Shown here: positions 1 through 7,402 of the stretch, piece after piece | How the letters are laid out: each line of letters opens with the position of its first letter | Position numbering within the stretch: position 1 is the first letter of the stretch | NCBI RefSeq assembly: GCF_004916975.1 | Contig: NZ_STGQ01000003.1 | Span: forward strand, 186,001-250,000 | Length of the DNA: 64,000 bases | Reading direction: 5' to 3' | Source: Paenibacillus dokdonensis | Lineage (GTDB): Bacteria; Bacillota; Bacilli; Paenibacillales; Paenibacillaceae | Position numbers and translations under genes: made by a program | The notes under the pieces: generated by a model | Seen by the model: only the letters and a program-made list of their open reading frames with translations | Told to the model about the DNA's origin: nothing | Databases searched by the model: none

Positions 1-80
1 GCTGGCATTATCCAGTTCAGATACCCGGTCAGCAGCGGATAACAGCTGCAATCTCAGCCTGATTCAACTCAAGCCCCCGT
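1..80 (-). promoter_or_regulatory. TPP riboswitch (THI element), truncated by window edge
   Basis: Read on the minus strand, this stretch has the two conserved blocks of the thiamine pyrophosphate aptamer: GGCTGAGATTGC near positions 32-45 and CTGAACTGGATAATGCCAGC at 20-1, with the closing helix starting near 80. The 3' side of the first helix and the expression platform lie outside the window. It would control a gene transcribed leftward, presumably for thiamine synthesis or uptake, which cannot be seen here. Confidence 0.88.
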
Positions 81-374
81 ATTCCATATGTAACAGATGA
101 ACCTTCACAAAAAATGTGCAGACAAAGGCATCCGTATCCTGGTTCCAAAATACACCAACTTCCTGTTTGTTGGCAATAGGAAAATAATCGGCGGATTTGT
201 CACTTACCTATCGTTATTGCTTAAAATGACTTTCTATGTCAATATATTTCAGAGTGTTCAAATAGCAGCATTTTGCAAAAATCGATTCCGGCCACATCTT
301 TTTTCGCAACCAAAAGACGGCTGTGAACGTTAACTCTATAGATCGACGCAGCATCATCCGAAGGGAGATAAAGC
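81..374. other. intergenic region upstream of psd
   Basis: About 290 bases separate the leftward TPP riboswitch from psd. It should hold both divergent promoters, but I see no convincing -35/-10 pair and no conserved ORF. The only clear signal is the psd ribosome binding site (AGGGAG) at about 361-366. Confidence 0.5.
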
Positions 375-1181
375 ATGGCAAAAGAATTTTTAAGGCTGAT
401 GACAGAGCTCTCCTCGAGAAAGTGGCTTTCTGCATTGATGGGAAGCTTCTCTCACAGCAGACTCAGCCGGGGAGTCATCCCTGTTTTTATAAAAAGCTAT
501 CAAATCCCCGCCCATGAAGCGGAAAAAGAGATCCATGAATACCGGACCCTGAACGAGTTTTTCTCAAGACGTCTCAAGCCGGGCATGCGTCCTGTTGAAG
601 ATGGACGGGACGTGCTGACAAGCCCGGTAGATGCCAAAATTACTGCGATGGGCGACATCAACGCCGGGACCATTCTGAATGTAAAAGGACAGGACTATTC
701 TGTTGCGGAGCTGCTAAACTTCTCTCCTCATTTGGAGCTGTACAAGCACGGATATGTATTTGTGTTATACCTTAGTCCCACCGATTACCACCGCATTCAT
801 TCCCCGATCACCGGCGTGCGCACGGAAAGCGAGCATATCAAGGGACGCGCCTATCCGGTCAATGAGTTTGGTATGACGCAAATGAAGTCGGTTCTGTGCC
901 GCAACGAACGGCTGATTACTTATATCGCTGGGGAATACGGCGAAGTCGCGGTAGTGAAGGTAGGCGCCATGAATGTGAGCAGCATTCGTTATAATGACGA
1001 AAGCGTAACACAATGGAACAATGGCGATGACTTGGCTTATTTTGAATTTGGCTCGACCGTTGTGCTTCTGATCCAGGACGGAATCTTTACTCCGCGCCCA
1101 GACCTGAAGCCTGGAGATCAGATGCGGATGGGACAGCTTCTTGGGACGCTTCACGCCCCGTCATCCCGTAAAAACAGCTAG
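375..1181 (+). CDS. psd: phosphatidylserine decarboxylase proenzyme
   Basis: Makes phosphatidylethanolamine by decarboxylating phosphatidylserine at the membrane. The 268-residue product has the proenzyme hallmark FGST at residues 225-228. In this family the chain cleaves itself before the Ser (here Ser227), which becomes the pyruvoyl cofactor. The conserved histidine block DYHRIHSP is at 137-144. The length fits the short Firmicutes form. The start ATG at 375 follows AGGGAG with good spacing. The gene converges on the SDR gene, and the two stop codons share the palindrome CTAG at 1178-1181 with no terminator between them. No phosphatidylserine synthase gene is adjacent in the window. Confidence 0.95.
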   Translation: MAKEFLRLMTELSSRKWLSALMGSFSHSRLSRGVIPVFIKSYQIPAHEAEKEIHEYRTLNEFFSRRLKPGMRPVEDGRDVLTSPVDAKITAMGDINAGTILNVKGQDYSVAELLNFSPHLELYKHGYVFVLYLSPTDYHRIHSPITGVRTESEHIKGRAYPVNEFGMTQMKSVLCRNERLITYIAGEYGEVAVVKVGAMNVSSIRYNDESVTQWNNGDDLAYFEFGSTVVLLIQDGIFTPRPDLKPGDQMRMGQLLGTLHAPSSRKNS

Positions 1182-2035
1182 GACCGCTCAAGGACGGATG
1201 CCAGGAGCCTCTGGAACAATCGCGCCGGCATCAACGCCTTGGCTCCGATCGTAAGCCTTGTGCTTCGGGGCAGCGCGTACCGGAATGACGGGCGCTCTAT
1301 GCAGGCAATATGAGCAACCATCCTGGCGACCTCTTTTGGGTTGCCTCCTTGTTGTGCGCTTTTACGGGAGAAGGCAAGCACTTTGTCCAGCATCCTCTGA
1401 TAGGGAGAACCCGAGGTTGTGCTCATCTGCGTAAAACCCTTATCCCAGATCGGTGTACCATAAGCCCCCGGTTCAACGATGACCACATCGATGCCAAAAG
1501 GCTTGACCTCCAGCGCAAGACATTCACTGAAGCCTTCCAGTGCGAATTTTGAAGATGCATAAGGGCCGTAGCCCGGAAACCCGATGCGGCCACTGATGCT
1601 GCTCACCTGAATGATCCGGCCCTTGCCCTGTTTCCGCATCAAAGGAAGTACCGCCTGCGTGACATGTACCATTCCATGAAAATTCGTATTCATCTGTTCC
1701 ACCCAGACCTCGGCAGGCACCTCCTCGATAAAGCCCCCATATGCGGTCCCCGCATTGTTAATGAGCACATCCAAACGTCCATATTGATTCCAAATATATG
1801 CCGCTGCCTGCTGCACCTCAGCATCGTTCGTTACATCCAGCTGGGTTGTATGAATACTTGCACTTACTCCTGCCTGCTCCGCCGCTTCCATCAGCTTGGC
1901 CTGCGTCTCCATTCTCCGTATGCCTGCGATAACGACGAACCCCCGCAAGGCCAGCTCAATGCATGTCAGCATTCCAAAACCGCTGGAGCTGCCGGTAACC
2001 AGCGCAACAGCTCCCTCCTTCAAAGTCCCCATCAT
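1178..2035 (-). CDS. short-chain dehydrogenase/reductase (SDR family oxidoreductase)
   Basis: Classical SDR of 285 residues: cofactor-binding TGSSSGFG at residues 14-21, NNAG near 93-96, catalytic Ser near 146 and YASSK at 159-163. It probably uses NAD(P)H on a hydroxy or keto substrate that the sequence does not identify. The open frame extends upstream, but ATG at 2035 is preceded by AAGGAGGG at ideal spacing, so I start there. The start lies only about 10 bases after the stop of the phosphotransferase gene, so the two probably form one leftward operon. The C-terminal arm (residues 210-285) resembles SDRs annotated as oxidoreductases of unknown substrate. Confidence 0.9.
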   Translation of the reverse strand: MMGTLKEGAVALVTGSSSGFGMLTCIELALRGFVVIAGIRRMETQAKLMEAAEQAGVSASIHTTQLDVTNDAEVQQAAAYIWNQYGRLDVLINNAGTAYGGFIEEVPAEVWVEQMNTNFHGMVHVTQAVLPLMRKQGKGRIIQVSSISGRIGFPGYGPYASSKFALEGFSECLALEVKPFGIDVVIVEPGAYGTPIWDKGFTQMSTTSGSPYQRMLDKVLAFSRKSAQQGGNPKEVARMVAHIACIERPSFRYALPRSTRLTIGAKALMPARLFQRLLASVLERS

Positions 2036-2045
2036 GTGTCCCTCC

Positions 2046-3056
2046 TTAAACGGGAATGCCATTGAACAGAAAAGGCTTCGCATCCAAATAATGACGGATT
2101 AATGCCAAGCTGTAAGGTTTGCTCTCCCGCAGCTCCGCTGCTTCCCATGGATGCGGGGCATGATAGCTCTGATTTTCGATCAGCGACTTGATAAAAAAGG
2201 TTTCCAGCGTATGTATGCCATCCGTATCTGCAAGGAGCGGTAAAAAGCTTTCGTAACCCTCAAGAAATATCTGGCGCTGACCTGGGTACAACCCTAAGAA
2301 AGCCTGGGCCAGATCATACGAATAATGACCGAAACCACAGCGTCCAAAATCAATTGGATAAGGGTCGCTGTCTTTGAACACCAAATTTCCTCCATGGAAA
2401 TCAGCATGAATCATACCAAAACTTTCCTCATTCCTCTGCATTGCGGACATATGGTCTGTGATTTTCCCCGCAGCCTGCTCATACAGACTGAATTCTTCCA
2501 CTGTCAGGAAGCTTCGATAGTGCTTTTTAAGCCTTGCCGTTTCCTTCTCGAATATCTCTGTTCCCCAGGTTGGACGAATAAATCCCACCGGGGGCTGAAA
2601 CGAACGGGCTGCTTGATGCATCTGCGCCAGCAGGACACCCATCTGCCGGATTTGCCGATCGCTGTAATTCCCTTCTTCGTGCTCTCCTTCGATCCAGCGC
2701 AGAACCGAAACCTGCCAGACGCGTCCGCGTTCTGTTTCCACCTCAGTTACATAAGAACCTTCACGGTTCACAACTCCTGTCGGAACCACCAGGCCCCGCT
2801 TCTCGGACAAATATTCGAGCCATTCCATTTCCGAGGCGATTTCTCTCGAAGATGCCATACCTGGATGAATGCGCAGCAGATAAGAACATCCTGTTTCGTC
2901 TTTAATTTTATACGTCACATGCTCAGAAACTTGGATAAAATCAATATCTTTTTCATTTAAATCATACTGCTCAAGTGCGGCTGTTAGTGCGGCTTCTGCC
3001 TGAACCAGGAGCAACCTTCTGCTGTCTTCCGTATCCGCGTTAAAAGCTTCGTTCAT
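2046..3056 (-). CDS. aminoglycoside phosphotransferase-fold kinase (APH family)
   Basis: 336-residue protein kinase-like small-molecule kinase. It has the Brenner motif HADFHGGN at residues 217-224 (catalytic Asp and metal-binding Asn) and IDFG at 235-238 (second metal-binding Asp). The family includes homoserine, choline and antibiotic kinases; the substrate here is unknown, and resistance should not be assumed. The open frame runs upstream to 3563, but that part is antisense to the duplicated TIGR03943 fragment and is not coding. The true start is ATG 3056, with AAGGAGG at about 3068-3074. First gene of a probable operon with the downstream SDR. Confidence 0.9.
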   Translation of the reverse strand: MNEAFNADTEDSRRLLLVQAEAALTAALEQYDLNEKDIDFIQVSEHVTYKIKDETGCSYLLRIHPGMASSREIASEMEWLEYLSEKRGLVVPTGVVNREGSYVTEVETERGRVWQVSVLRWIEGEHEEGNYSDRQIRQMGVLLAQMHQAARSFQPPVGFIRPTWGTEIFEKETARLKKHYRSFLTVEEFSLYEQAAGKITDHMSAMQRNEESFGMIHADFHGGNLVFKDSDPYPIDFGRCGFGHYSYDLAQAFLGLYPGQRQIFLEGYESFLPLLADTDGIHTLETFFIKSLIENQSYHAPHPWEAAELRESKPYSLALIRHYLDAKPFLFNGIPV

Positions 3057-3202
3057 TCGTTCATTCCTCCTTGTCATCTTCTGCATTATGGGTTTAATGG
3101 TAGAATAACATATTTGGTGCAAGCATACGGCGTGGGAATGGAGTTTACCGATTGATCGATATAGCCTATAACTGATCCAAGCGGTCTGGAAGATCGCGTC
3201 TT

Positions 3203-3690
3203 TTCGGAAACCATTGGTGCCATCCCGATGTACAAGCAACCGTTCCTCAACAAAAAAATAACGCTCCAAGGCTTTGTTTTCCGGGAAAAAGGCATGCAGG
3301 CGGATCTGTTCTCCGTCAGCCGTTTTCTCATGATGTGCTGCCCAGCCGGTGCGACTCCGTTCGGCTTCATGGTTCAAGCGAACAACGCCACCTCTTTTAC
3401 AAACGATGCTTGGGTCGAGATTCAAGGAACGGTTCAGGAAACAACGATGAACGGAAAAGAAACGCTGCAAATTAAAGCCTCGAGAATCCAAAAGATAAAC
3501 CCGCCGGCCTCTCCTTATATTTATACCAATCCGGACTCTGTGGCCGAATTCGATGAGCGGCATTCGGATTATGCAGCGAGGTTGGCAATAAGCAGTAGAT
3601 TCAAAAGGGCAGACGGTCCTTCAAGACCGCTGCCTTATCTATTCTATGCCTGCGGGGAATCGATTCGGCTGGCGTCGACCAATCCCTTTG
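3203..3690 (+). pseudogene. partial duplicate of TIGR03943 gene (3' fragment plus terminator)
   Basis: Near-identical copy of 6817-7306, with about thirty mismatches by eye over about 490 bases. It corresponds to residues from about 177 to the C-terminus of the TIGR03943 protein plus the following hairpin. It lacks the N-terminal membrane half, has no start signal of its own, and a one-base loss near 3579 removes the original stop and shifts the frame. The terminator hairpin copy (about 3608-3634) has also lost a base in its 3' arm. I read it as the relic of a tandem duplication. The intact gene lies 3.6 kb downstream in direct orientation. Confidence 0.9.
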
Positions 3691-3977
3691 ACTATCATCG
3701 GCATGAACCCTTTTCTGCCGACCACGCTTCCATTTTAAAGAGGACCTCCCGCCATGATTCAAAAACCCCTCTTCCGTTATGCCCGCCCGCTCAGCAAAAA
3801 AATGCCATTCATGTCTGCCTTATCTCATTCGAACAACATAAAAATGAAACGCCGTCCCAAACTTGACGTAAAAAGGCAGAAAGCATCTTTAACTGGCTAC
3901 TGTAGATTTAGGCCTAAGACAGGATAACCTATCATCGTATCAAGCCGGGGAGTTTTTATACATTGGAGGGAAATGAT

Positions 3978-5060
3978 TTGTTCACAACAAACAAAGCATT
4001 GCGCTTTGGAATGTTCATCGCTTTGCTGCTCTTGATCATCTTTCTCGTTTACAAGGTAGGTTTTGTATTTCGACCGTTCATCGTGCTCGTTCAGGTTGTA
4101 GCGATCCCGCTGCTTCTATCCGTATTTTTTTACTATCTGCTTAGACCGCTGGTTCAACTCATGGGCAAATATAAGGTCAACCGGACTCTTGCGATTTTGA
4201 TTATTTATATGATTTTCTCCGCAGCCCTGGTTTGGTTCATTTTTAGCCAATGGCCTTTGCTTTACGGACAATTGACAAGTTTCCTTGATAATATCCCCAA
4301 TCTTCTGAATGCCGTCGGTGAACAGATCAATGCGCTGGAGAAAAACGGGTTTCTCTCATCATGGTTTTCGTCCGCTGATAACCATGGCCCCTCTACGATC
4401 ACGGATTACTTAAATAAAGGTTTTTCTTTCTTATCGAATTATGTAGGGGGATTATTTTCTTTTATATCTAATTTTGCGATCATTCTGTTCACTTTTCCAA
4501 TCCTTCTGTTCTTCATGCTCAAGGAAGGAGAAAGGTTCGGAGAATTACTTGTACGCGCAACGCCGATCCGTTATCAGAAAGATTCCCGCGAGATTATCTC
4601 AAGCATTGACCGTATGTTAAGCGGATTTATTGTCGGACGAGTCATTGTGAATATTTCATTGGGCGTCTTGATGTATATCGGCTTCCTGATCATTGGTCTG
4701 CCCTATGCATTCTTACTGACAGCCGTATCGGTCATTGCAAACTTTATTCCCTTTATCGGAGCCATCCTTTCTTCGGTGCCGATTCTCATCGTCGGACTGA
4801 CACAATCGCCGGCTACAGCCCTATGGTCGCTTGTTATTATTCTCGTTGCCCAGCAGGTTCAAGATAACCTGATCGCCCCTTACGTATTCGGCAAAAAGCT
4901 GGACATACACCCTTTAACAACCGTAATCCTTGTGCTAGCCGCCGGCAATATCGGGGGAATCATTGCGATGATTATTATCATTCCGGTCTATATGATGCTC
5001 AAGATCATCACGGTCCGTGTTTTTTCACTCTTTTTCAAAGAAAAATGGATGCAGTTGTAA
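3978..5060 (+). CDS. AI-2E family transporter (PerM/UPF0118)
   Basis: Polytopic membrane protein of 360 residues with the family pattern: paired N-terminal helices (about residues 10-60), a soluble insert (about 100-160), then five or six helices with a PFIGAILSSVPI-type loop near 258-270 and a conserved C-terminal half. The family has been linked to autoinducer-2 export or Na+/H+ exchange; the substrate cannot be told from sequence. The frame is open from TTG 3963, but GGAGGG at 3965-3970 is the ribosome binding site for TTG 3978, so I start there. A strong terminator follows at 5107-5145, making it a single-gene unit. Confidence 0.88.
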   Translation: MFTTNKALRFGMFIALLLLIIFLVYKVGFVFRPFIVLVQVVAIPLLLSVFFYYLLRPLVQLMGKYKVNRTLAILIIYMIFSAALVWFIFSQWPLLYGQLTSFLDNIPNLLNAVGEQINALEKNGFLSSWFSSADNHGPSTITDYLNKGFSFLSNYVGGLFSFISNFAIILFTFPILLFFMLKEGERFGELLVRATPIRYQKDSREIISSIDRMLSGFIVGRVIVNISLGVLMYIGFLIIGLPYAFLLTAVSVIANFIPFIGAILSSVPILIVGLTQSPATALWSLVIILVAQQVQDNLIAPYVFGKKLDIHPLTTVILVLAAGNIGGIIAMIIIIPVYMMLKIITVRVFSLFFKEKWMQL

Positions 5061-5106
5061 ATCACTTCGTATCATGTTAGACATGTTGGTATCCTTGCCT
5101 GACTTC

Positions 5107-5145
5107 AAAAAGCGCATATGCCTGCTCCGGCAATGTGCGCTTTTT
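5107..5145 (+). terminator. Rho-independent terminator after the AI-2E transporter gene
   Basis: Hairpin AAAAGCGCA...TGCC / GGCA...GTGCGCTTTTT followed by a T run. It separates the transporter gene from the permease pair. Confidence 0.85.
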
Positions 5146-5147
5146 AT

Positions 5148-5162
5148 TCGTAATCATTTCGA
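5148..5162 (+). promoter_or_regulatory. candidate Zur box upstream of the permease pair
   Basis: TCGTAATCATTTCGA is a 7-1-7 inverted repeat differing at one position from the Bacillus Zur operator core TCGTAATnATTACGA. It fits worse to Fur (TGATAATnATTATCA) and PerR (TTATAATnATTATAA). It lies 85 bases before the permease start. The assignment is inference; the sequence match is direct. Confidence 0.55.
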
Positions 5163-5246
5163 TTAATTTTCGGGCAAGGCGTCATTTGTTGAATCTCCGG
5201 GCATAGAATTGAGTATAAACTACGACTCTATCACCGGAGGTGCTTG

Positions 5247-6284
5247 ATGAAAGTTTCTAATGTCTACAAAATCCTGCCCCTACTCTTTCCCGTCATCTTT
5301 CTCATTCCTGCCTTGGTAGTATCATTTCATAGCCAAACCAGGCTTCTCTCAAATCCGCAGCTGCAGCAGATCAAAACGCTCTTCATCGGCATCTTTCTGG
5401 AGGCGTTTCCCTTTCTGCTCCTGGGCGTCCTTCTATCGTCCCTGCTTCAGATTTTAATCAAGGATGAGTGGATACGACGCCTCAATCCCAAAAATCCGGT
5501 GCTCGGCGTGCTTATGGGTTCTACGCTCGGGCTCATACTGCCCATATGCGAATGCGGCATGATTCCGGTCGTGCGCAGACTAATGCTAAAAGGAATGCCG
5601 GCTTACATCGCGGTGACCTTCATCCTCAGCGGACCGATCCTTAATCCGATCGTATTCGCGGCCACCCTGGTCGCATTCCGTTCGCATCCCGAGATTACGC
5701 TGGCCCGTATGGGACTGGCCATGGCGGTGTCGGTATCGATCGGACTGATCGTATACGCGTTCTATCCGAAAAATCCGTTAAAGCAGCCCTTGCAGCATGA
5801 CCACTCGCCGTCCGAACCCGCAGGCTCCCATCACCATGACCATCATCATCACTCCACCCAAACCTGGACGAGCTTTTTCGTCCATGCAGGGAACGAATTG
5901 ATCGACATGAGCAAGTATCTGGTTCTGGGCGCTTTCGTGACCGCCTGCATCCAATCCCTGATTCCCCACCAAGAACTGCTCGCACTTGGAAGCGGCCCGA
6001 TCACTTCTTACTTGTTCATGATGGGACTGGCATTCATGTTATCCCTATGTTCCACTTCCGATGCCTTTGTCGCTTCCGCCTTCATGCATTCCTTTTCGGC
6101 CGGTCCGCTTCTATCGTTCCTGGTTCTGGGGCCTATGCTCGATTTCAAAAGCTTGCTGATGATGCTCGGCGCCTTCAGGTTCAAATTTGTGATATGGCTT
6201 TGTCTGCTGCTCGTCGTTCTGGTTTTCATCGGTTCGGCCGCCGCCGATTTTCTGATCCACCCCATCTCTATGGAAAGGAATTGA
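5247..6284 (+). CDS. UPF0718 family permease (DUF318, YcgR-like)
   Basis: 345-residue membrane protein with about eight helices in two bundles. The motif PICECGMIP (residues 99-107) and FILSGPILNP (125-134) are typical of this permease family; the Cys pair C101/C103 may be a thiol or metal site. Between the bundles is a cytosolic-looking loop with many histidines (H184, H186, H195-197, H199-202), which suggests divalent metal binding. ATG 5247 follows CCGGAGG; the upstream in-frame TTG at 5244 is too close. It is followed six bases later by the TIGR03943 gene, its usual partner. The Zur-like box upstream points to zinc homeostasis, but no transport assay exists here and the substrate is inferred. 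Confidence 0.85.
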   Translation: MKVSNVYKILPLLFPVIFLIPALVVSFHSQTRLLSNPQLQQIKTLFIGIFLEAFPFLLLGVLLSSLLQILIKDEWIRRLNPKNPVLGVLMGSTLGLILPICECGMIPVVRRLMLKGMPAYIAVTFILSGPILNPIVFAATLVAFRSHPEITLARMGLAMAVSVSIGLIVYAFYPKNPLKQPLQHDHSPSEPAGSHHHDHHHHSTQTWTSFFVHAGNELIDMSKYLVLGAFVTACIQSLIPHQELLALGSGPITSYLFMMGLAFMLSLCSTSDAFVASAFMHSFSAGPLLSFLVLGPMLDFKSLLMMLGAFRFKFVIWLCLLLVVLVFIGSAAADFLIHPISMERN

Positions 6285-6290
6285 GAATTC

Positions 6291-7217
6291 ATGACATTAG
6301 CCTTCAAATCCCGTTTCCACTATCTCTTCCGAGCATCCTGGCTTGCCGCTTTATCGTTTTACATCATGCATTTGAATGAAAAAGGCTCCTTACATTATTA
6401 TTTGGTTCCCCACTTGCAAAAATTGCTGCTGCTGTGCCCGGTGCCTCTTCTATTCATTGCGTTTGGGATGGCATGGCATGCCATTACGGGCGGCGCGGAA
6501 CAGGTATGCGACTGCGAGCATTCGCTGCCGGCGGGTTTTCTCAGGAATACAGGCATTTATGGACTGCTCGTGATCCCCCTCATATTCGCGTTTCTAATGC
6601 CCGATCTGGCGCTGGGGAGTGATATGGCCGCCAAGAAAGGGATGAACTACGCCTTCTCTGAAGCGGACATTCATCGCAAGCCCCCAGATAAAACCGCATC
6701 GCTTCAATCCCCCAACCTAAACGAACTGTTCGTTGCCAAAGACTCCTATAACGCCGAGTTCGCAGAGCTGGCCAAGCGCCTCTACCTGCTGCCGACGATT
6801 GAAGTCGATTCGTCCATCTTTTCGGAAACCATAGGTGCCATCCAGATGTACAAGCAACCGTTCCTCAACAAAAAAATAACGCTTCAGGGCTTTGTTTTCC
6901 GGGAAAAAGGCATGCAGGCGGATCTGTTCTCCGTCAGCCGTTTTCTCATGATGTGCTGCCCAGCCGATGCGACTCCGTTCGGCGTCATGGTTCAAGCGAA
7001 CAACGCCTCATCCTTTCCAAACGATGCCTGGGTCGAGATTCAAGGAACGGTTCAGGAAACGACGATGAACGGAAAAGAAACGCTGCAAATTAAAGCCTCG
7101 AGAATCCAAAAGATAAACCCGCCGGCCTCTCCTTATATTTATACCAATCCGGACTCCGTGGCCGAATTCGAAGAGCTACATCCGGATAATGCAGCGAAGG
7201 TTGGCAATAAGCAGTAG
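6291..7217 (+). CDS. TIGR03943 family putative permease subunit (YcgQ-like)
   Basis: 308-residue partner of the UPF0718 permease. The first 110 residues carry about three hydrophobic helices and a CDC motif (residues 73-75). The C-terminal part is extracytoplasmic-looking and contains FLMMCCP (Cys222/Cys223). Possible metal ligands in both parts suit a metal-related complex, but the function is not established. The ribosome binding site AAAGGA lies 10-15 bases before ATG 6291, and only six bases separate it from the preceding stop, so the pair is co-transcribed. The last 132 codons and the terminator are duplicated upstream at 3203-3690. Confidence 0.87.
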   Translation: MTLAFKSRFHYLFRASWLAALSFYIMHLNEKGSLHYYLVPHLQKLLLLCPVPLLFIAFGMAWHAITGGAEQVCDCEHSLPAGFLRNTGIYGLLVIPLIFAFLMPDLALGSDMAAKKGMNYAFSEADIHRKPPDKTASLQSPNLNELFVAKDSYNAEFAELAKRLYLLPTIEVDSSIFSETIGAIQMYKQPFLNKKITLQGFVFREKGMQADLFSVSRFLMMCCPADATPFGVMVQANNASSFPNDAWVEIQGTVQETTMNGKETLQIKASRIQKINPPASPYIYTNPDSVAEFEELHPDNAAKVGNKQ

Positions 7218-7221
7218 ATGC

Positions 7222-7256
7222 AAAAAGGCAGACGGTCCTTCAAGACCGTCTGCCTT
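7222..7256 (+). terminator. terminator after the TIGR03943 gene
   Basis: Perfect 11 bp stem GGCAGACGGTC / GACCGTCTGCC with a CTTCAA loop, A-rich upstream and TTATCT downstream. The duplicated copy near 3608-3634 has a damaged arm. Confidence 0.75.
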
Positions 7257-7306
7257 ATCTGTACTATGCCTGCGGGGAATCAATTCGACTGGCGTCGACC
7301 AATTCC

Positions 7307-7402
7307 TTAGTCCGCATAGGTGTAGGCTTCTTCGGCGATCCGCCTGTTATCCACGCCGTCTTTGGCCTTGTCGGGATGCCAACGTATGTAGCGGTACCCC
7401 GT
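7307..7402 (-). pseudogene. possible C-terminal remnant of a coding sequence
   Basis: Directly after the TAA of the DUF4832 gene, the same frame stays open for about 31 codons and encodes a protein-like stretch containing YRYIRWHPDKA and RRIAEEAYTYAD before another stop at 7307-7309. There is no start codon or ribosome binding site. It could be the tail of a deleted gene or an alternative C-terminus lost through the TAA. I do not recognise the family. It sits exactly where the duplicated segment ends and the GC-richer block begins. Confidence 0.35.

Larger units (their letters stand above)
3203..7306. repeat. pair of ~490 bp direct repeats (3203-3690 and 6817-7306)
   Basis: The two copies flank the AI-2E transporter, the UPF0718 permease and the 5' half of the TIGR03943 gene. 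Similarity begins at TCTTTTCGGAAACC and ends at GGCGTCGACCAAT in both. Recombination between them could excise or amplify about 3.6 kb. Confidence 0.88.

Noticed and set aside
3057..3563. N-terminal extension of the phosphotransferase frame
   Set aside because: It is antisense to the duplicated TIGR03943 fragment and lies upstream of a strong ribosome binding site at 3068-3074; no kinase motifs are in it.
3752..3930. Small basic ORF on the plus strand near 3754
   Set aside because: A weak GAGG lies upstream, but the composition is unlike a protein family and the region looks like debris between the duplication and the transporter gene.
5800..5880. Low-complexity CAC/CAT tract as an assembly artefact
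   Set aside because: It stays in frame within a conserved permease and encodes a metal-binding-like His loop common in such proteins.
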